Shown here: piece by piece, positions 1 through 8,517 of the stretch
Position numbering within the stretch: the first letter of the stretch is position 1
Layout of the letters: each line of letters starts with the position of its first letter
Source of the DNA: an uncultured Bacteroidales bacterium
GTDB lineage: Bacteria > Bacteroidota > Bacteroidia > Bacteroidales > UBA11471
NCBI GenBank assembly: GCA_947589325.1
Contig: CANQAM010000002.1
Location: forward strand, 1 to 39,414
DNA length: 39,414 nt
Direction: 5' to 3'
The notes under the pieces: model-generated
Told to the model about the DNA's origin: nothing
Seen by the model: the letters and a program-made list of their open reading frames with translations, nothing else
Databases searched by the model: none
Translations under genes and position numbers: made by a program

Positions 1-2
1 TC

Positions 3-77
3 GATCCCGAAAAATGCCTCGACTGCGGCACTTGCGCCGACGCTTGCCCCACCGGTGCTATTCACCCGGGCGAATAA
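3..77 (+). CDS. 2[4Fe-4S] ferredoxin, C-terminal end only (cut by window start)
   Basis: The frame opens at the window edge and runs to a TAA at 75-77. It encodes DPEKCLDCGTCADACPTGAI followed by HPGE. The CxxCxxCxxxCP pattern is the second cluster-binding motif of a small clostridial-type 2[4Fe-4S] ferredoxin, a cytoplasmic electron carrier of about 55 residues. Only the last 24 residues are visible, so the first cluster motif and the start lie upstream. A larger iron-sulfur protein ending in the same motif cannot be excluded, but the stop right after the motif suits the small ferredoxin. A strong terminator follows 22 bases later. Confidence 0.85.
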   Translation, partial: DPEKCLDCGTCADACPTGAIHPGE

Positions 78-99
78 TCGCAAAGCAAGGAAAATAAAA

Positions 100-126
100 A
101 GCCCCGCCGACGGCGGGGCTTTTTTT
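100..126 (+). terminator. Rho-independent terminator after the ferredoxin gene
   Basis: A perfect GC-rich hairpin has arms GCCCCGCCG (101-109) and CGGCGGGGC (111-119), extended by A100/T120, and is followed by seven T. Five A precede it, so it could also stop transcription from the other strand. The same hairpin and flank recur at 13883-13920. Confidence 0.9.
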
Positions 127-137
127 GTGCGGATATG

Positions 138-168
138 AAAAATGGCGGAGAATTTCTCCGCCATTTTT
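138..168 (-). terminator. Terminator of the leucine-rich-repeat gene
   Basis: The inverted repeat AAAAATGGCGGAGAA / TTCTCCGCCATTTTT lies about 20 bases beyond the stop of the minus-strand gene at 189-2702. Read on the minus strand, the stem ends in a run of T, as expected for an intrinsic terminator. It sits back to back with the ferredoxin terminator, so the two converging units are separated cleanly. Confidence 0.8.
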
Positions 169-188
169 GCTTTCAGGAAAGCCGGATT

Positions 189-2702
189 TTAGTTGAGTCC
201 TGCTTTTATTTTTTCGCTGCCTGCATTTACGAAGTAGATACCTTTTGCCAGACCGCTGAATACGACGTTACCGTCGGCAATCTTGGCGGCGAGCAGTTGT
301 CCTGCGGTGTTGTAAATCCGCACTTCCGTGCCGGCAGGTACATTCGTTACGGTGATGCAGCCGTCGGAAGCCGTTACCTGTACGGTTTGTTCCTGAACGC
401 TCGGAACTGCCGATGAGACTTTTACTAACACAGGTGTAGTAGTAAAGGCATTATTGTCCGAGAAAGCGGGGAATGCCGTCGTAGAGATTTCGCAGAAGAT
501 AGAATCCATAGCTTCGGGGAAAGTGAATACGCCGTCTGCTGCGGTGTATTTGGAGGTTTCTACAACCGAACTGTCGGCGGCATACTTCCACGTGAAAGTC
601 GAAGGAGCGGCTTCTTCGAGGACGCCTTGCAGCAAAGCCATGTTAGAGAGGTCGATGCTTCCGCCGGCTTCGATAGCCTCCGGCAAAACATATTCAGCCT
701 GCGGTACGTAGGTAAAGTTTTTTGTAGCGCCTTTTACCGGCAGCGCATCGAGCGACAGGCAGTTGCCGCTGCAATTCAAGGTGGTCTTTACCGTTCCCAC
801 TTTCAATTCCGTCAAACGGTTGTTTTGACAGAAGAGGGAGGTGAGTTCCAAGCCGGAAACATCGAGCGAAGTTATCGAGCTTCCTTGTATAGAAATATAA
901 GTAAGAGTTGAATATTTGTTCAGATCGAGTGCTCCGGAAATCAGGATCTTCACGGCATAGAGGCTTTTCAGTGCACCACCTTCGGGAAGAGTCAGCTCCG
1001 TTATGGGGTTGTTGGAAACGTAAAGAGTGGAGACTTTATCCAGACCGGTCAAATCGGCTTTCGTCAATTGATTGCCGTCGATTTTAAGGGAGGTAAGCAG
1101 CGTATTGGCAGAGAGGTCGATAGCCGACAATTGGTTGTTGGAAAGGGTGAGGGAAGTCAATTTGGTCAAAGGTTTCAAATCGATTTCCGAAAGGGCGTGG
1201 CTTTGCATCGTCAGTTTTGTGAGATTGGTGGTTTTGGAAAGGTCGATAGTCGTAACCTTAGCACCGCCGTTGGCAGAATAGGTTGATTCAAAGGTAGCGA
1301 GTTCGGAGTCCGTTCCGTAGAACTTCACGAGACCTTCGCCTTTGATGGTGCCCTCGATTTTAGTCCCCTCCCAAGCGTCCGGGTCGGTGATATAGGCGAT
1401 ATTAGGATAAGTTTGCAACTGTCCGTCGCCCCAGTCTACCGAGATGGTTTGTCCGGCAGAGGCGCAATAAACATCGACATCGAAAGAGCCGCCGGCATCT
1501 GCTGTCAGGGTCAGCATCGGTTCTCCTTTTTCCTTTACTAACACAGGTGTGGTAGTAAAGGCTTTATTGCCTGAGAAGTCGGGGAATGCCGTTGTAGAGA
1601 TTTCACAGAAGATAGAATCCATAGCTTCGGGGAAAGTGAATACGCCGTCTGCTGCGGTGTATTTGGAGGCATCTACGAGCGAACTGTCGGCGGCATATTT
1701 CCACGTGAAAGTCGAAGGAGCGGCTTCTTCGAGGACGCCTTGCAGCAAAGCCATGTCAGAGAGGTCGATGCTTCCGCCGGCTTCGATAGCCTCCGGCAAA
1801 ACGTATTCAGCCTGCGGTACGTAGGTAAAGTTTTTTGTAGCGCCTTTTACCGGCAGCGCATCGAGCGACAGGCAGTTGCCGCTGCAATTCAAGGTGGTCT
1901 TTACCGTTCCCACTTTCAATTCCGTCAAACGGTTGTTTTGACAGAAGAGGGAGGTGAGTTCCAAGCCGGAAACATCGAGCGAAGTTATCGAGCTTCCTTG
2001 TATAGAAATATAAGTAAGAGTTGAATATTTGTTCAGATCGAGTGCTCCGGAAATCAGGATCTTCACGGCATAGAGGCTTTTCAGTGCACCACCTTCGGGA
2101 AGAGTCAGCTCCGTTATGGGGTTGTTGGAAACGTAAAGAGTGGAGACTTTATCCAGACCGGTCAAATCGGCTTTCGTCAATTGATTGCCGTCGATTTTAA
2201 GGGAGGTAAGCAGCGTATTGGCAGAGAGGTCGATAGCCGACAATTGGTTGTTGGAAAGGGTGAGGGAAGTCAATTTGGTCAAAGGTTTCAAATCGATTTC
2301 CGAAAGGGCGTGGCTTTGCATCGTCAGTTTTGTGAGATTGGTGGTTTTGGAAAGGTCGATAGTCGTAACCTTAGCACCGCCGTTGGCAGAATAGGTTGAT
2401 TCAAAGGTAGCGAGTTCGGAGTCCGTTCCGTAGAACTTCACGAGACCTTCGCCTTTGATGGTGCCCTCGATTTTAGTCCCCTCCCAAGCGTCCGGGTCGG
2501 TGATATAGGCGATATTAGGATAAGTTTGCAACTGTCCGTCGCCCCAGTCGACCGAGATGGTTTGTCCGGCAGAGGCACAATAAACCTCGACATCGAAAGA
2601 GCCGCCGGCATCTGCCGTCAGGGTTAGCAGTAACTCTTGTTCTTGGGCATTCACGCCGAGTGCCCCGAACAATAAAGATAAAAAAATGGTAATTTTTCTC
2701 AT
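189..2702 (-). CDS. Secreted leucine-rich-repeat protein with two near-identical halves and a T9SS sorting domain
   Basis: This 837-residue protein starts with a signal peptide (MRKITIFLSLLFGALGVNAQ). Residues about 26-390 and 397-761 are two copies of the same 365-residue unit, joined by EKGEPM. Each copy begins with a PKD-like beta segment (ISVDWGDGQ), continues with irregular leucine-rich repeats (LTSLTLSNNQLSAIDLS type) and ends in a beta-rich module. The last 70 or so residues (VRIYNTAGQLLAAKIADGNV, then GLAKGIYFVNAG) look like a Por secretion C-terminal sorting domain, so the protein should be exported by T9SS and displayed on or released from the surface. Leucine-rich repeats usually bind proteins; the partner is unknown. 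The gene is monocistronic, with its own promoter at 2740-2768 and a terminator at 138-168. It is transcribed away from the protease operon. Confidence 0.85.
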   Translation of the reverse strand: MRKITIFLSLLFGALGVNAQEQELLLTLTADAGGSFDVEVYCASAGQTISVDWGDGQLQTYPNIAYITDPDAWEGTKIEGTIKGEGLVKFYGTDSELATFESTYSANGGAKVTTIDLSKTTNLTKLTMQSHALSEIDLKPLTKLTSLTLSNNQLSAIDLSANTLLTSLKIDGNQLTKADLTGLDKVSTLYVSNNPITELTLPEGGALKSLYAVKILISGALDLNKYSTLTYISIQGSSITSLDVSGLELTSLFCQNNRLTELKVGTVKTTLNCSGNCLSLDALPVKGATKNFTYVPQAEYVLPEAIEAGGSIDLSDMALLQGVLEEAAPSTFTWKYAADSSLVDASKYTAADGVFTFPEAMDSIFCEISTTAFPDFSGNKAFTTTPVLVKEKGEPMLTLTADAGGSFDVDVYCASAGQTISVDWGDGQLQTYPNIAYITDPDAWEGTKIEGTIKGEGLVKFYGTDSELATFESTYSANGGAKVTTIDLSKTTNLTKLTMQSHALSEIDLKPLTKLTSLTLSNNQLSAIDLSANTLLTSLKIDGNQLTKADLTGLDKVSTLYVSNNPITELTLPEGGALKSLYAVKILISGALDLNKYSTLTYISIQGSSITSLDVSGLELTSLFCQNNRLTELKVGTVKTTLNCSGNCLSLDALPVKGATKNFTYVPQAEYVLPEAIEAGGSIDLSNMALLQGVLEEAAPSTFTWKYAADSSVVETSKYTAADGVFTFPEAMDSIFCEISTTAFPAFSDNNAFTTTPVLVKVSSAVPSVQEQTVQVTASDGCITVTNVPAGTEVRIYNTAGQLLAAKIADGNVVFSGLAKGIYFVNAGSEKIKAGLN
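402..1514 (-). repeat. Tandem 1113-bp intragenic repeat, copy B (codes the C-terminal half)
   Basis: Every position matches the sequence 1113 bases further on (1515-2627), which is exactly 371 codons. About 740 bases in the middle (roughly 692-1434 against 1805-2547) read as identical. The differences cluster at the two ends of the unit, mainly 436-691. This points to a recent in-frame duplication or continuing gene conversion. Confidence 0.95.
1515..2627 (-). repeat. Tandem 1113-bp intragenic repeat, copy A (codes the N-terminal half)
   Basis: This is the partner of the unit at 402-1514. It starts just after the signal peptide, and its six-codon linker EKGEPM replaces the start of the sorting domain that follows copy B. 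At protein level the visible changes are few: a V for E near its start (E versus D), LVDAS versus VVETS, and DFSGNK versus AFSDNN near its end. Confidence 0.95.
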
Positions 2703-2739
2703 GTTCGTGTAGTTTTATGGTTTTTGTTTATTACATTTG

Positions 2740-2768
2740 CAAAGATATACAATTTTATATTCTCACAA
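2740..2768 (-). promoter_or_regulatory. Promoter of the leucine-rich-repeat gene
   Basis: Read on the minus strand, 2747-2740 is TATCTTTG, a perfect match to the Bacteroidota -7 element TAnnTTTG. A TTG at 2768-2766 lies 18 bases upstream and could be the -33 element. The start codon is about 38 bases downstream. Confidence 0.65.
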
Positions 2769-2781
2769 GAGAATTTCTCTT
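2767..2781. promoter_or_regulatory. Perfect 15-base palindrome in the divergent promoter region
   Basis: AAGAGAATTTCTCTT is symmetric around its central T and lies between the leucine-rich-repeat gene and the protease-SusCD operon, touching the putative -33 element of the former. It could be an operator for either unit. On the plus strand T follows it (2782-2785), but a stem this AT-rich would make a poor terminator. No clear -7 element for the plus-strand operon was seen nearby. Confidence 0.35.
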
Positions 2782-2818
2782 TTTTAATAAAAAATAAATG
2801 AGCGATATACTTCATCAC

Positions 2819-5419
2819 ATGAAAATAAACTCGTTAATTCTGTTCGCGTTGGGTCTTTCGGGCGCGCTGTTGTTTGCCTGTCCGAATGAGGCTTTCGGAA
2901 AAAAGAAGAAAAAGAAACCGGAAGTTGCCGCCGTTGTCGCGCCGCCTGCAAACAAAGACAGTGTGGAGTATCGGAAACTCATCAAAGATTCGGAAACGAA
3001 GAAAGGACTTTTTATCACCCATTTTTCAAAACAGAACAAGCTCTATTGGGAAATTCCCGATACGGCTTTCGACGATGCCTACCTGCTGTCGAACCGCATG
3101 GCTGCCACCAGCAATACGCAGGATTTCGTGGCGGGGCAGATGGTGGGACAGCCGATGCTGCTCTCGTGGAGCCGTAACGAAAACACCGTCTTTTTACATA
3201 AGGTACAGACCGCCAGTCGGGCGGAAGCCGGCGAGCCGATAGCCGCCTCTTTCGACCGGAATTTCCAAAATCCGATATTGAAAGCCTTTAAGATAGAAGC
3301 CCGCACCGACAGCAGCGTGGTCATCGACGTAACCTCCTTTTTCGGCGGCAACGAAAAGTGCATCAGCCCGATAATATCGAATCCGGCGTCGGCGCTGCTT
3401 TCCCGTAAAAGCAATATCAAGGCGACCTTTGTGCCCGATGCCTCCTCTATTACCGGTGTCAAGACATTTCCCGACAACATCGAAATAGAGAGCTGCCTGT
3501 CGTTCAGCACCACTCCGCTGAACGAGCCTTACACGGTGCAGATGCACCGGTCGTTCGTGCGGCTTCCGAAAGAACCGATGCGCCGGCGTCTGCACGATAT
3601 GCGGGTGGGCTATTTTTACAGCGACTGCTCGGTGTACACGACCGAAAAAGACAAGATTTATACGAGCGAGTACATACACCGCTGGCGCCTCGAACCCAAA
3701 GACGAAGAGCGTGAACGCTACTTCGCCGGCGAACTTGTGGAGCCGCAGAAACCGATTGTTTTTTACGTCGATAGCGCATTTCCCGAAAAATGGAGAGTTG
3801 CCGTGAAACAGGGTATAGAAGACTGGAATGCCGCGTTCGAGGCAGCCGGATTCAAAAATGCCGTGCAGGCGCGCGACTATCCCGCCGACGACCCCGATTT
3901 CGACCCCGACGATATGCGGTACAGCTGCGTGAAATACGCCGCGACCACCATTGCCAACGCGATGGGGCCGAGCTTCGTCGATCCGCGCAGCGGCGAAATA
4001 CTCACCGCCGATGTCATTTGGTATCACAATATCGTTTCGCTGCTGCACGACTGGCGTTTCTGCCAGACCGCTGCCGTCGATGCCCGCGTGCGCAAACCGG
4101 TATTCGACGACGAAGTGATGCAGGAGTCGATGCGTTATGTGGCTTCCCATGAAATAGGGCACACGCTGGGGCTGATGCACAATATGGGGGCAAGTTACGC
4201 TTTCCCCGTCGATTCGCTGCGCAGTCCCGCATTCACGCAGAAATACGGCACGACGCCCAGCATCATGGACTATGCCCGCAACAATTTCGTCGCCCGACCG
4301 GGCGACTTGGAGCGCGGCGTGAAACTCACCCCGCCCATACTCGGCGTGTACGATATATATGCCATCGATTGGGGCTATCGCCTTATTCCCGATGCGGCGG
4401 CGCCCGACGATGAAAAAGCTGTCCTGACGGCTTGGATAGAAGAAAAAGCCGGCGACCCCATGTACACTTTCGGCGCCCAACAGTTTATGGGAACCGTCGA
4501 TCCCACCGACCAGACCGAAGACTTGGGCAACGACCATCTGCGCGCCGGCGATTATGCCGTTTCCAATCTGGAAATCATCATGCAGAATCTGGAACAATGG
4601 GCTGCCGAGCCCGGCGAGACTTACGAGCCGCTCGGTGTCGTGTACGAACAACTCGTGAAACAGTATTCCCGCCATATAGGTCATGTCATGGCGTATATCG
4701 GCGGTATCGAATACAGCGATGCCCGGCAGGGCACGAATGCCCTCGCGCGTACCTATATAAATAAGAAGACCCAAAAACAGGCGATGCAGTGGCTCTTGCG
4801 GCAAGCCCGCACATACGACCGCTGGCTTACCCCGCCGGCATTGATGATGAAGCTCGACCGCAATATGGATTGCAACGCCGGTCTGCGCCGCAGCATCGTT
4901 GCCTGCCTGCTCAACCAAACGGCGCTCTACCGTATCGACGAAAGCTCTATGGCGGACAATGCGGAAAACTACACTCTCGAAGGCTATCTCGACGATGCGG
5001 TTGCCGAAATATTCAAACTCTCTTATCAAGGGAAAGCGCTCGATGCACAGGAGCAGGATTTGCAGGCTGCCGCCCTTGCCCTGATGATGTCGTACAGCGG
5101 TTTGGACAAAAACGAAAAAAGCGCTGCCGCCGCCAAACAGGCATTTGACGCTTACCGCGAAGTGCAGGGCATAGCCGACTGTCCCGATGTGCCGTGCAGC
5201 CATACGGCATGCGGCAGCCATGCCGGCGAAAACGGCTTCGTAAGGTATAATCTCGGGCAGCAGGGAATATCCCGAAATCGGATAGCCCCCCTGATGACAG
5301 CGCAGCTCCGAAAAATAGAATCGCTCTACAAAAGCCGCAAGGCTGCCGCGCCCGACCGGCAGACACGCGAATTTTACGACTATCGGCTGTTGCAGATAGA
5401 GGAACTCTTCAACCGCTAA
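2819..5419 (+). CDS. Secreted zinc-dependent metalloprotease, met-zincin type (DUF5117/DUF5118 family)
   Basis: An 866-residue export-signal protein with the extended zinc motif HEIGHTLGLMHN: His444, Glu445, His448 and His454 counted from the chosen start. This is the HExxHxxGxxH signature of metzincins. The region before it (about 30-290) resembles the DUF5118/DUF5117 N-terminal modules of Bacteroidota zinc-dependent metalloproteases; the catalytic part starts near FAGELVEPQKPIVFYVD at about 300. An ATG at 2798 is in frame, but the ATG at 2819 begins directly with the signal sequence (MKINSLILFALGLSGALLFAC). LFAC could be a lipobox; cleavage after NEAFG, before a run of six lysines, is also possible. 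It is the first gene of the operon with SusC 10 bases downstream, so it probably makes peptides for that transporter. Confidence 0.85.
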   Translation: MKINSLILFALGLSGALLFACPNEAFGKKKKKKPEVAAVVAPPANKDSVEYRKLIKDSETKKGLFITHFSKQNKLYWEIPDTAFDDAYLLSNRMAATSNTQDFVAGQMVGQPMLLSWSRNENTVFLHKVQTASRAEAGEPIAASFDRNFQNPILKAFKIEARTDSSVVIDVTSFFGGNEKCISPIISNPASALLSRKSNIKATFVPDASSITGVKTFPDNIEIESCLSFSTTPLNEPYTVQMHRSFVRLPKEPMRRRLHDMRVGYFYSDCSVYTTEKDKIYTSEYIHRWRLEPKDEERERYFAGELVEPQKPIVFYVDSAFPEKWRVAVKQGIEDWNAAFEAAGFKNAVQARDYPADDPDFDPDDMRYSCVKYAATTIANAMGPSFVDPRSGEILTADVIWYHNIVSLLHDWRFCQTAAVDARVRKPVFDDEVMQESMRYVASHEIGHTLGLMHNMGASYAFPVDSLRSPAFTQKYGTTPSIMDYARNNFVARPGDLERGVKLTPPILGVYDIYAIDWGYRLIPDAAAPDDEKAVLTAWIEEKAGDPMYTFGAQQFMGTVDPTDQTEDLGNDHLRAGDYAVSNLEIIMQNLEQWAAEPGETYEPLGVVYEQLVKQYSRHIGHVMAYIGGIEYSDARQGTNALARTYINKKTQKQAMQWLLRQARTYDRWLTPPALMMKLDRNMDCNAGLRRSIVACLLNQTALYRIDESSMADNAENYTLEGYLDDAVAEIFKLSYQGKALDAQEQDLQAAALALMMSYSGLDKNEKSAAAAKQAFDAYREVQGIADCPDVPCSHTACGSHAGENGFVRYNLGQQGISRNRIAPLMTAQLRKIESLYKSRKAAAPDRQTREFYDYRLLQIEELFNR

Positions 5420-5429
5420 CATTCCGCTT

Positions 5430-8400
5430 ATGAAAAAATATATCTTGCTCGTTCTTATCGCGTCGCTTTCGTGCGGAATCGCTTTTGCACAAGGGTTGGG
5501 CGTGGGAAAAGTAACCGGTTCCGTCAGCGACCCGGCCGGAAATCCCATTGCCGGAGCCACCGTAAAAGTCAAAGATACGAATCTCCTTACCATGAGCGAC
5601 GGCGAAGGCGCCTTTTCCCTGACGACCGTCGGCGAGACACCCGTCCTTGTCGTCTCGTTTTTGGGCTACACCACGCGCGAAATACCCGTGAAGGCGGGAC
5701 AGGAAAGTTTGAAAGTCGTTCTCGAAGAAGATGCGCGGCAGCTCGATGAAGTCATTGTCGTGGGATACGGTACGCAGAAAAAAGCGGCATTGACAAGCTC
5801 TGTCGAAGTCGTACAGGGCGAAGACCTCAAACGTATGCCCGTGATGAATGTGAACGAGGCATTGGTGGGACTCGTTGCCGGCGTAACCGTGCAAAACTCC
5901 ACCGGCGACCCCAGTTCGGGCAAGGAATCGGATATTCGCATACGCGGTATCAACGGCACGCCGCTGTTAGTTATCGACGGCGTGCCCCGTTTCGGAGAAA
6001 ACACCTCCGACGGCGAGCTGCGTATGTCCGATTTGAATCCCGACGACATCGAAAGCATATCGCTGCTCAAAGACGGCGCCGCCGCTGCCGTGTATGGCGC
6101 CCGTGCCGCCAACGGCGTGATTTTGGTGAAGACGAAACGGGGTACGGACAACCAAAAAGTGCGCGTAAACTATCGGGGACAGTTCAATATGCAGCAAGCC
6201 ACCTGCCTGCCCGATTTCCTCGATGCACGGGAATATGCCGAACTTTTCAACCGCGCTGTCGATGCACGCGGCGATGATGTCTATGAAAAATACGACCTCG
6301 ACGCTTTGGGCAGCGACCCCAATCTCTACGGAAACGAAAATCTGCTTGATTACCTCGACAAGTTCGGTTTCACGACATTGCACAGCGTGTCGGTGGCAGG
6401 CGGAAACCGCTTTGTGAAGTATTACATTTCGGGCGGCTACACTTATATGAAAGGACTCTATTCGGGCGTGGGGCGCAACCGTTTCAACTATGCCGCCAAA
6501 CTCGATGCCTATATCACCAAAGGACTTACCCTCTCGTTCGATATTACCGGCAACCGTTCCAACAACAAAAACACGAGTTACACGACTATCGACGCGGCAT
6601 ACTCCTATTCTCCCCTGCAGGTGCTGCGTTTCACGAGCGGGGAATTGGCAAGCATCAGCGGCAGCAACCCCCTGCTGGCGGTAGACGGGCTTGGCGGATA
6701 TATACGCAACAAGACTAATTTCAACACGTTTTCAGCTACATTGACCTATGATTTTCCCTTTTTGAAAGGAATGTCGGTCTATCTCAAAGCCACCATCGAC
6801 AACAACAACTCTGTCAATTCCACCTTCAACAGCCCCGAAACGCTCTATCTCTACGATGCCGAAACCGGTGCTATAACCGAAGACCCCCTTACCACTTACC
6901 CGACTGCCAAGATTTCGCTTTCGCAACGCGACCAGTCCGTCGATAACAAGCTCTTCGAGGGAGGCATCAATTACAACCGGACATTTCGCGAAAAACACGA
7001 TTTCGGTGCCATGGCGGTCGTCAATTATCAAGATTACCGCAACCGCTACATGACGGGAACGAACAACAATATGGCGGGAAAATATCCCGAAGTGCTCGGT
7101 ACGGCAACCGACAGCCGCTTGGTGGGCGACGAATATTTCAACCAGCGGGCGTCGCTTATCGGGCGTTTTACATACGGGTACGACAACCGCTATTTCGTGG
7201 AAACGAGTTTCCGGTTGGACGGCTCCACCAAACTGCCTCCTGAACACCGCTGGGGCTTCTTCCCCACCGCATCGGCGGCGTGGGTGCTCTCCAACGAAAC
7301 CTTTTTCAAGGAGTGGAGCCAACCGGTCGTTTCCAATTTCAAACTGCGGGCTTCCACCGGCGTATTGGGACGCGATGCCGTGCTGTCCGATTACGGCTAC
7401 CTGATGAATTATATTTATACGGTGAACTCCGGCTACCAGATAGACGGCAATTTCAAACCGGGCGTCATTCTCGACCCGAACAGCTTTCCCAACCCCGATT
7501 TGAAATGGGAAAAGAGCCATGACTACAACGTGGCTGTCGATGCCGGATTGTGGAAAAACCGCATCGCTGTTACCTATGAATACTATTGGCGCTTCAAAAC
7601 CGATATGCTTACTTATGCCCCTACCTATCTCTATCCGCCGACGGCGGGGACAGGAGGCAATGTTCCCTATGTCAATTTCGGAAAAATCAAGGCATGGGGC
7701 TGGGATTTGACTATCAGCCATAAAAACAGTGTCGGACAATTCAAATACGATGTGGCTTTCACTCTCTCGAAAACATTTGACAAGGTGCTCGACTACGGCG
7801 ACGAATCGTCGGTAGAGCCGCACCAGCGCCGGAAAGGACGCAGCAGTCAGTTGTGGCTGCTCTATCAGTCCGACGGGCTTTTCCAGTCGTGGGAAGAGAT
7901 AGCCGCTTACCCTATCGATCAGGACGGCATGGGCAACTCCACGCTTGCACCCGGCGACATCAAGTACAAAGACGTCAATGGCGATAACGTCATTTCTACG
8001 GCCGACCGCGTCTACATGAAAAGCTCCTCTTATCCTGATTTCTCGGCAAGTTTCAGTTTCGGGTTGAGTTACAAAGGCTTCTATATGAATGCCATGTTGC
8101 AGGGCGTTACCGGATACAGCCAGCAAATAAACGAACTCTATACCCTTGAAAGCAGCAGTTTGCAGCGATTCCAGCGCTATCATCTTACCGACACGTGGAG
8201 CGAACAAAATCCGAATGCGGCATATCCTCGCATAAAATTCGCTTCGCGCAACGACAACAACCGCAAGGAATCGGATTTCTGGGTTCGGAATTGCAACTAT
8301 CTGCGCCTGCGTTCGCTGACGGTGGGATATGCTTTCCCTGCCCGCTTGCTGAAAAAAATGAAGGTCAATACATTCAGTATCGCCTTGCAGGGAAGCAACC

Positions 8401-8501
8401 TCTTTACCGTATCGTCGCTCGAAAACGGCATCGACCCCGAATCGCTGCGAGGCTATCCGATTCAGCGCTCTTACGGCGTTACGCTTAACTTCGGTTTCTG
8501 A
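5430..8501 (+). CDS. SusC/RagA-family TonB-dependent outer-membrane receptor
   Basis: A 1023-residue protein of normal SusC length. It has a signal peptide (to about residue 21, ending AFAQ), a carboxypeptidase-D regulatory-like beta domain (about 27-105, VTGSVSDPAGNPIAGATVKV), then the TonB-box region LDEVIVVGYGTQKKAALTSS and the plug domain (about 115-235, with LLVIDGVPR, IESISLLKDGAAAAVYGARA and ANGVILVKTK). The rest is a 22-strand-type barrel ending in an aromatic residue (VTLNFGF). SusC forms the pore closed by the SusD lid and imports large ligands with TonB energy. It lies between the met-zincin gene and susD (16-base gap), which suggests peptides rather than glycans as cargo, as for RagA. 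The exact ligand cannot be read from sequence. Confidence 0.95.
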   Translation: MKKYILLVLIASLSCGIAFAQGLGVGKVTGSVSDPAGNPIAGATVKVKDTNLLTMSDGEGAFSLTTVGETPVLVVSFLGYTTREIPVKAGQESLKVVLEEDARQLDEVIVVGYGTQKKAALTSSVEVVQGEDLKRMPVMNVNEALVGLVAGVTVQNSTGDPSSGKESDIRIRGINGTPLLVIDGVPRFGENTSDGELRMSDLNPDDIESISLLKDGAAAAVYGARAANGVILVKTKRGTDNQKVRVNYRGQFNMQQATCLPDFLDAREYAELFNRAVDARGDDVYEKYDLDALGSDPNLYGNENLLDYLDKFGFTTLHSVSVAGGNRFVKYYISGGYTYMKGLYSGVGRNRFNYAAKLDAYITKGLTLSFDITGNRSNNKNTSYTTIDAAYSYSPLQVLRFTSGELASISGSNPLLAVDGLGGYIRNKTNFNTFSATLTYDFPFLKGMSVYLKATIDNNNSVNSTFNSPETLYLYDAETGAITEDPLTTYPTAKISLSQRDQSVDNKLFEGGINYNRTFREKHDFGAMAVVNYQDYRNRYMTGTNNNMAGKYPEVLGTATDSRLVGDEYFNQRASLIGRFTYGYDNRYFVETSFRLDGSTKLPPEHRWGFFPTASAAWVLSNETFFKEWSQPVVSNFKLRASTGVLGRDAVLSDYGYLMNYIYTVNSGYQIDGNFKPGVILDPNSFPNPDLKWEKSHDYNVAVDAGLWKNRIAVTYEYYWRFKTDMLTYAPTYLYPPTAGTGGNVPYVNFGKIKAWGWDLTISHKNSVGQFKYDVAFTLSKTFDKVLDYGDESSVEPHQRRKGRSSQLWLLYQSDGLFQSWEEIAAYPIDQDGMGNSTLAPGDIKYKDVNGDNVISTADRVYMKSSSYPDFSASFSFGLSYKGFYMNAMLQGVTGYSQQINELYTLESSSLQRFQRYHLTDTWSEQNPNAAYPRIKFASRNDNNRKESDFWVRNCNYLRLRSLTVGYAFPARLLKKMKVNTFSIALQGSNLFTVSSLENGIDPESLRGYPIQRSYGVTLNFGF

Positions 8502-8517
8502 TAAAAAGAATAATCGT

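Noticed and set aside
2798-2818. Upstream ATG for the met-zincin protease
   Set aside because: The seven extra residues (MSDILHH) are polar and precede a complete signal sequence that begins at the next ATG.
2890-2920. A-rich stretch encoding six lysines as a programmed frameshift site
   Set aside because: The frame stays open and the lysine run after the signal sequence is a plausible linker; no alternative frame product of interest follows.
3194-5593. Open frame of 799 codons on the minus strand opposite the met-zincin gene
   Set aside because: The sense frame carries the zinc motif and export signal; the antisense product is low-complexity and matches no family.
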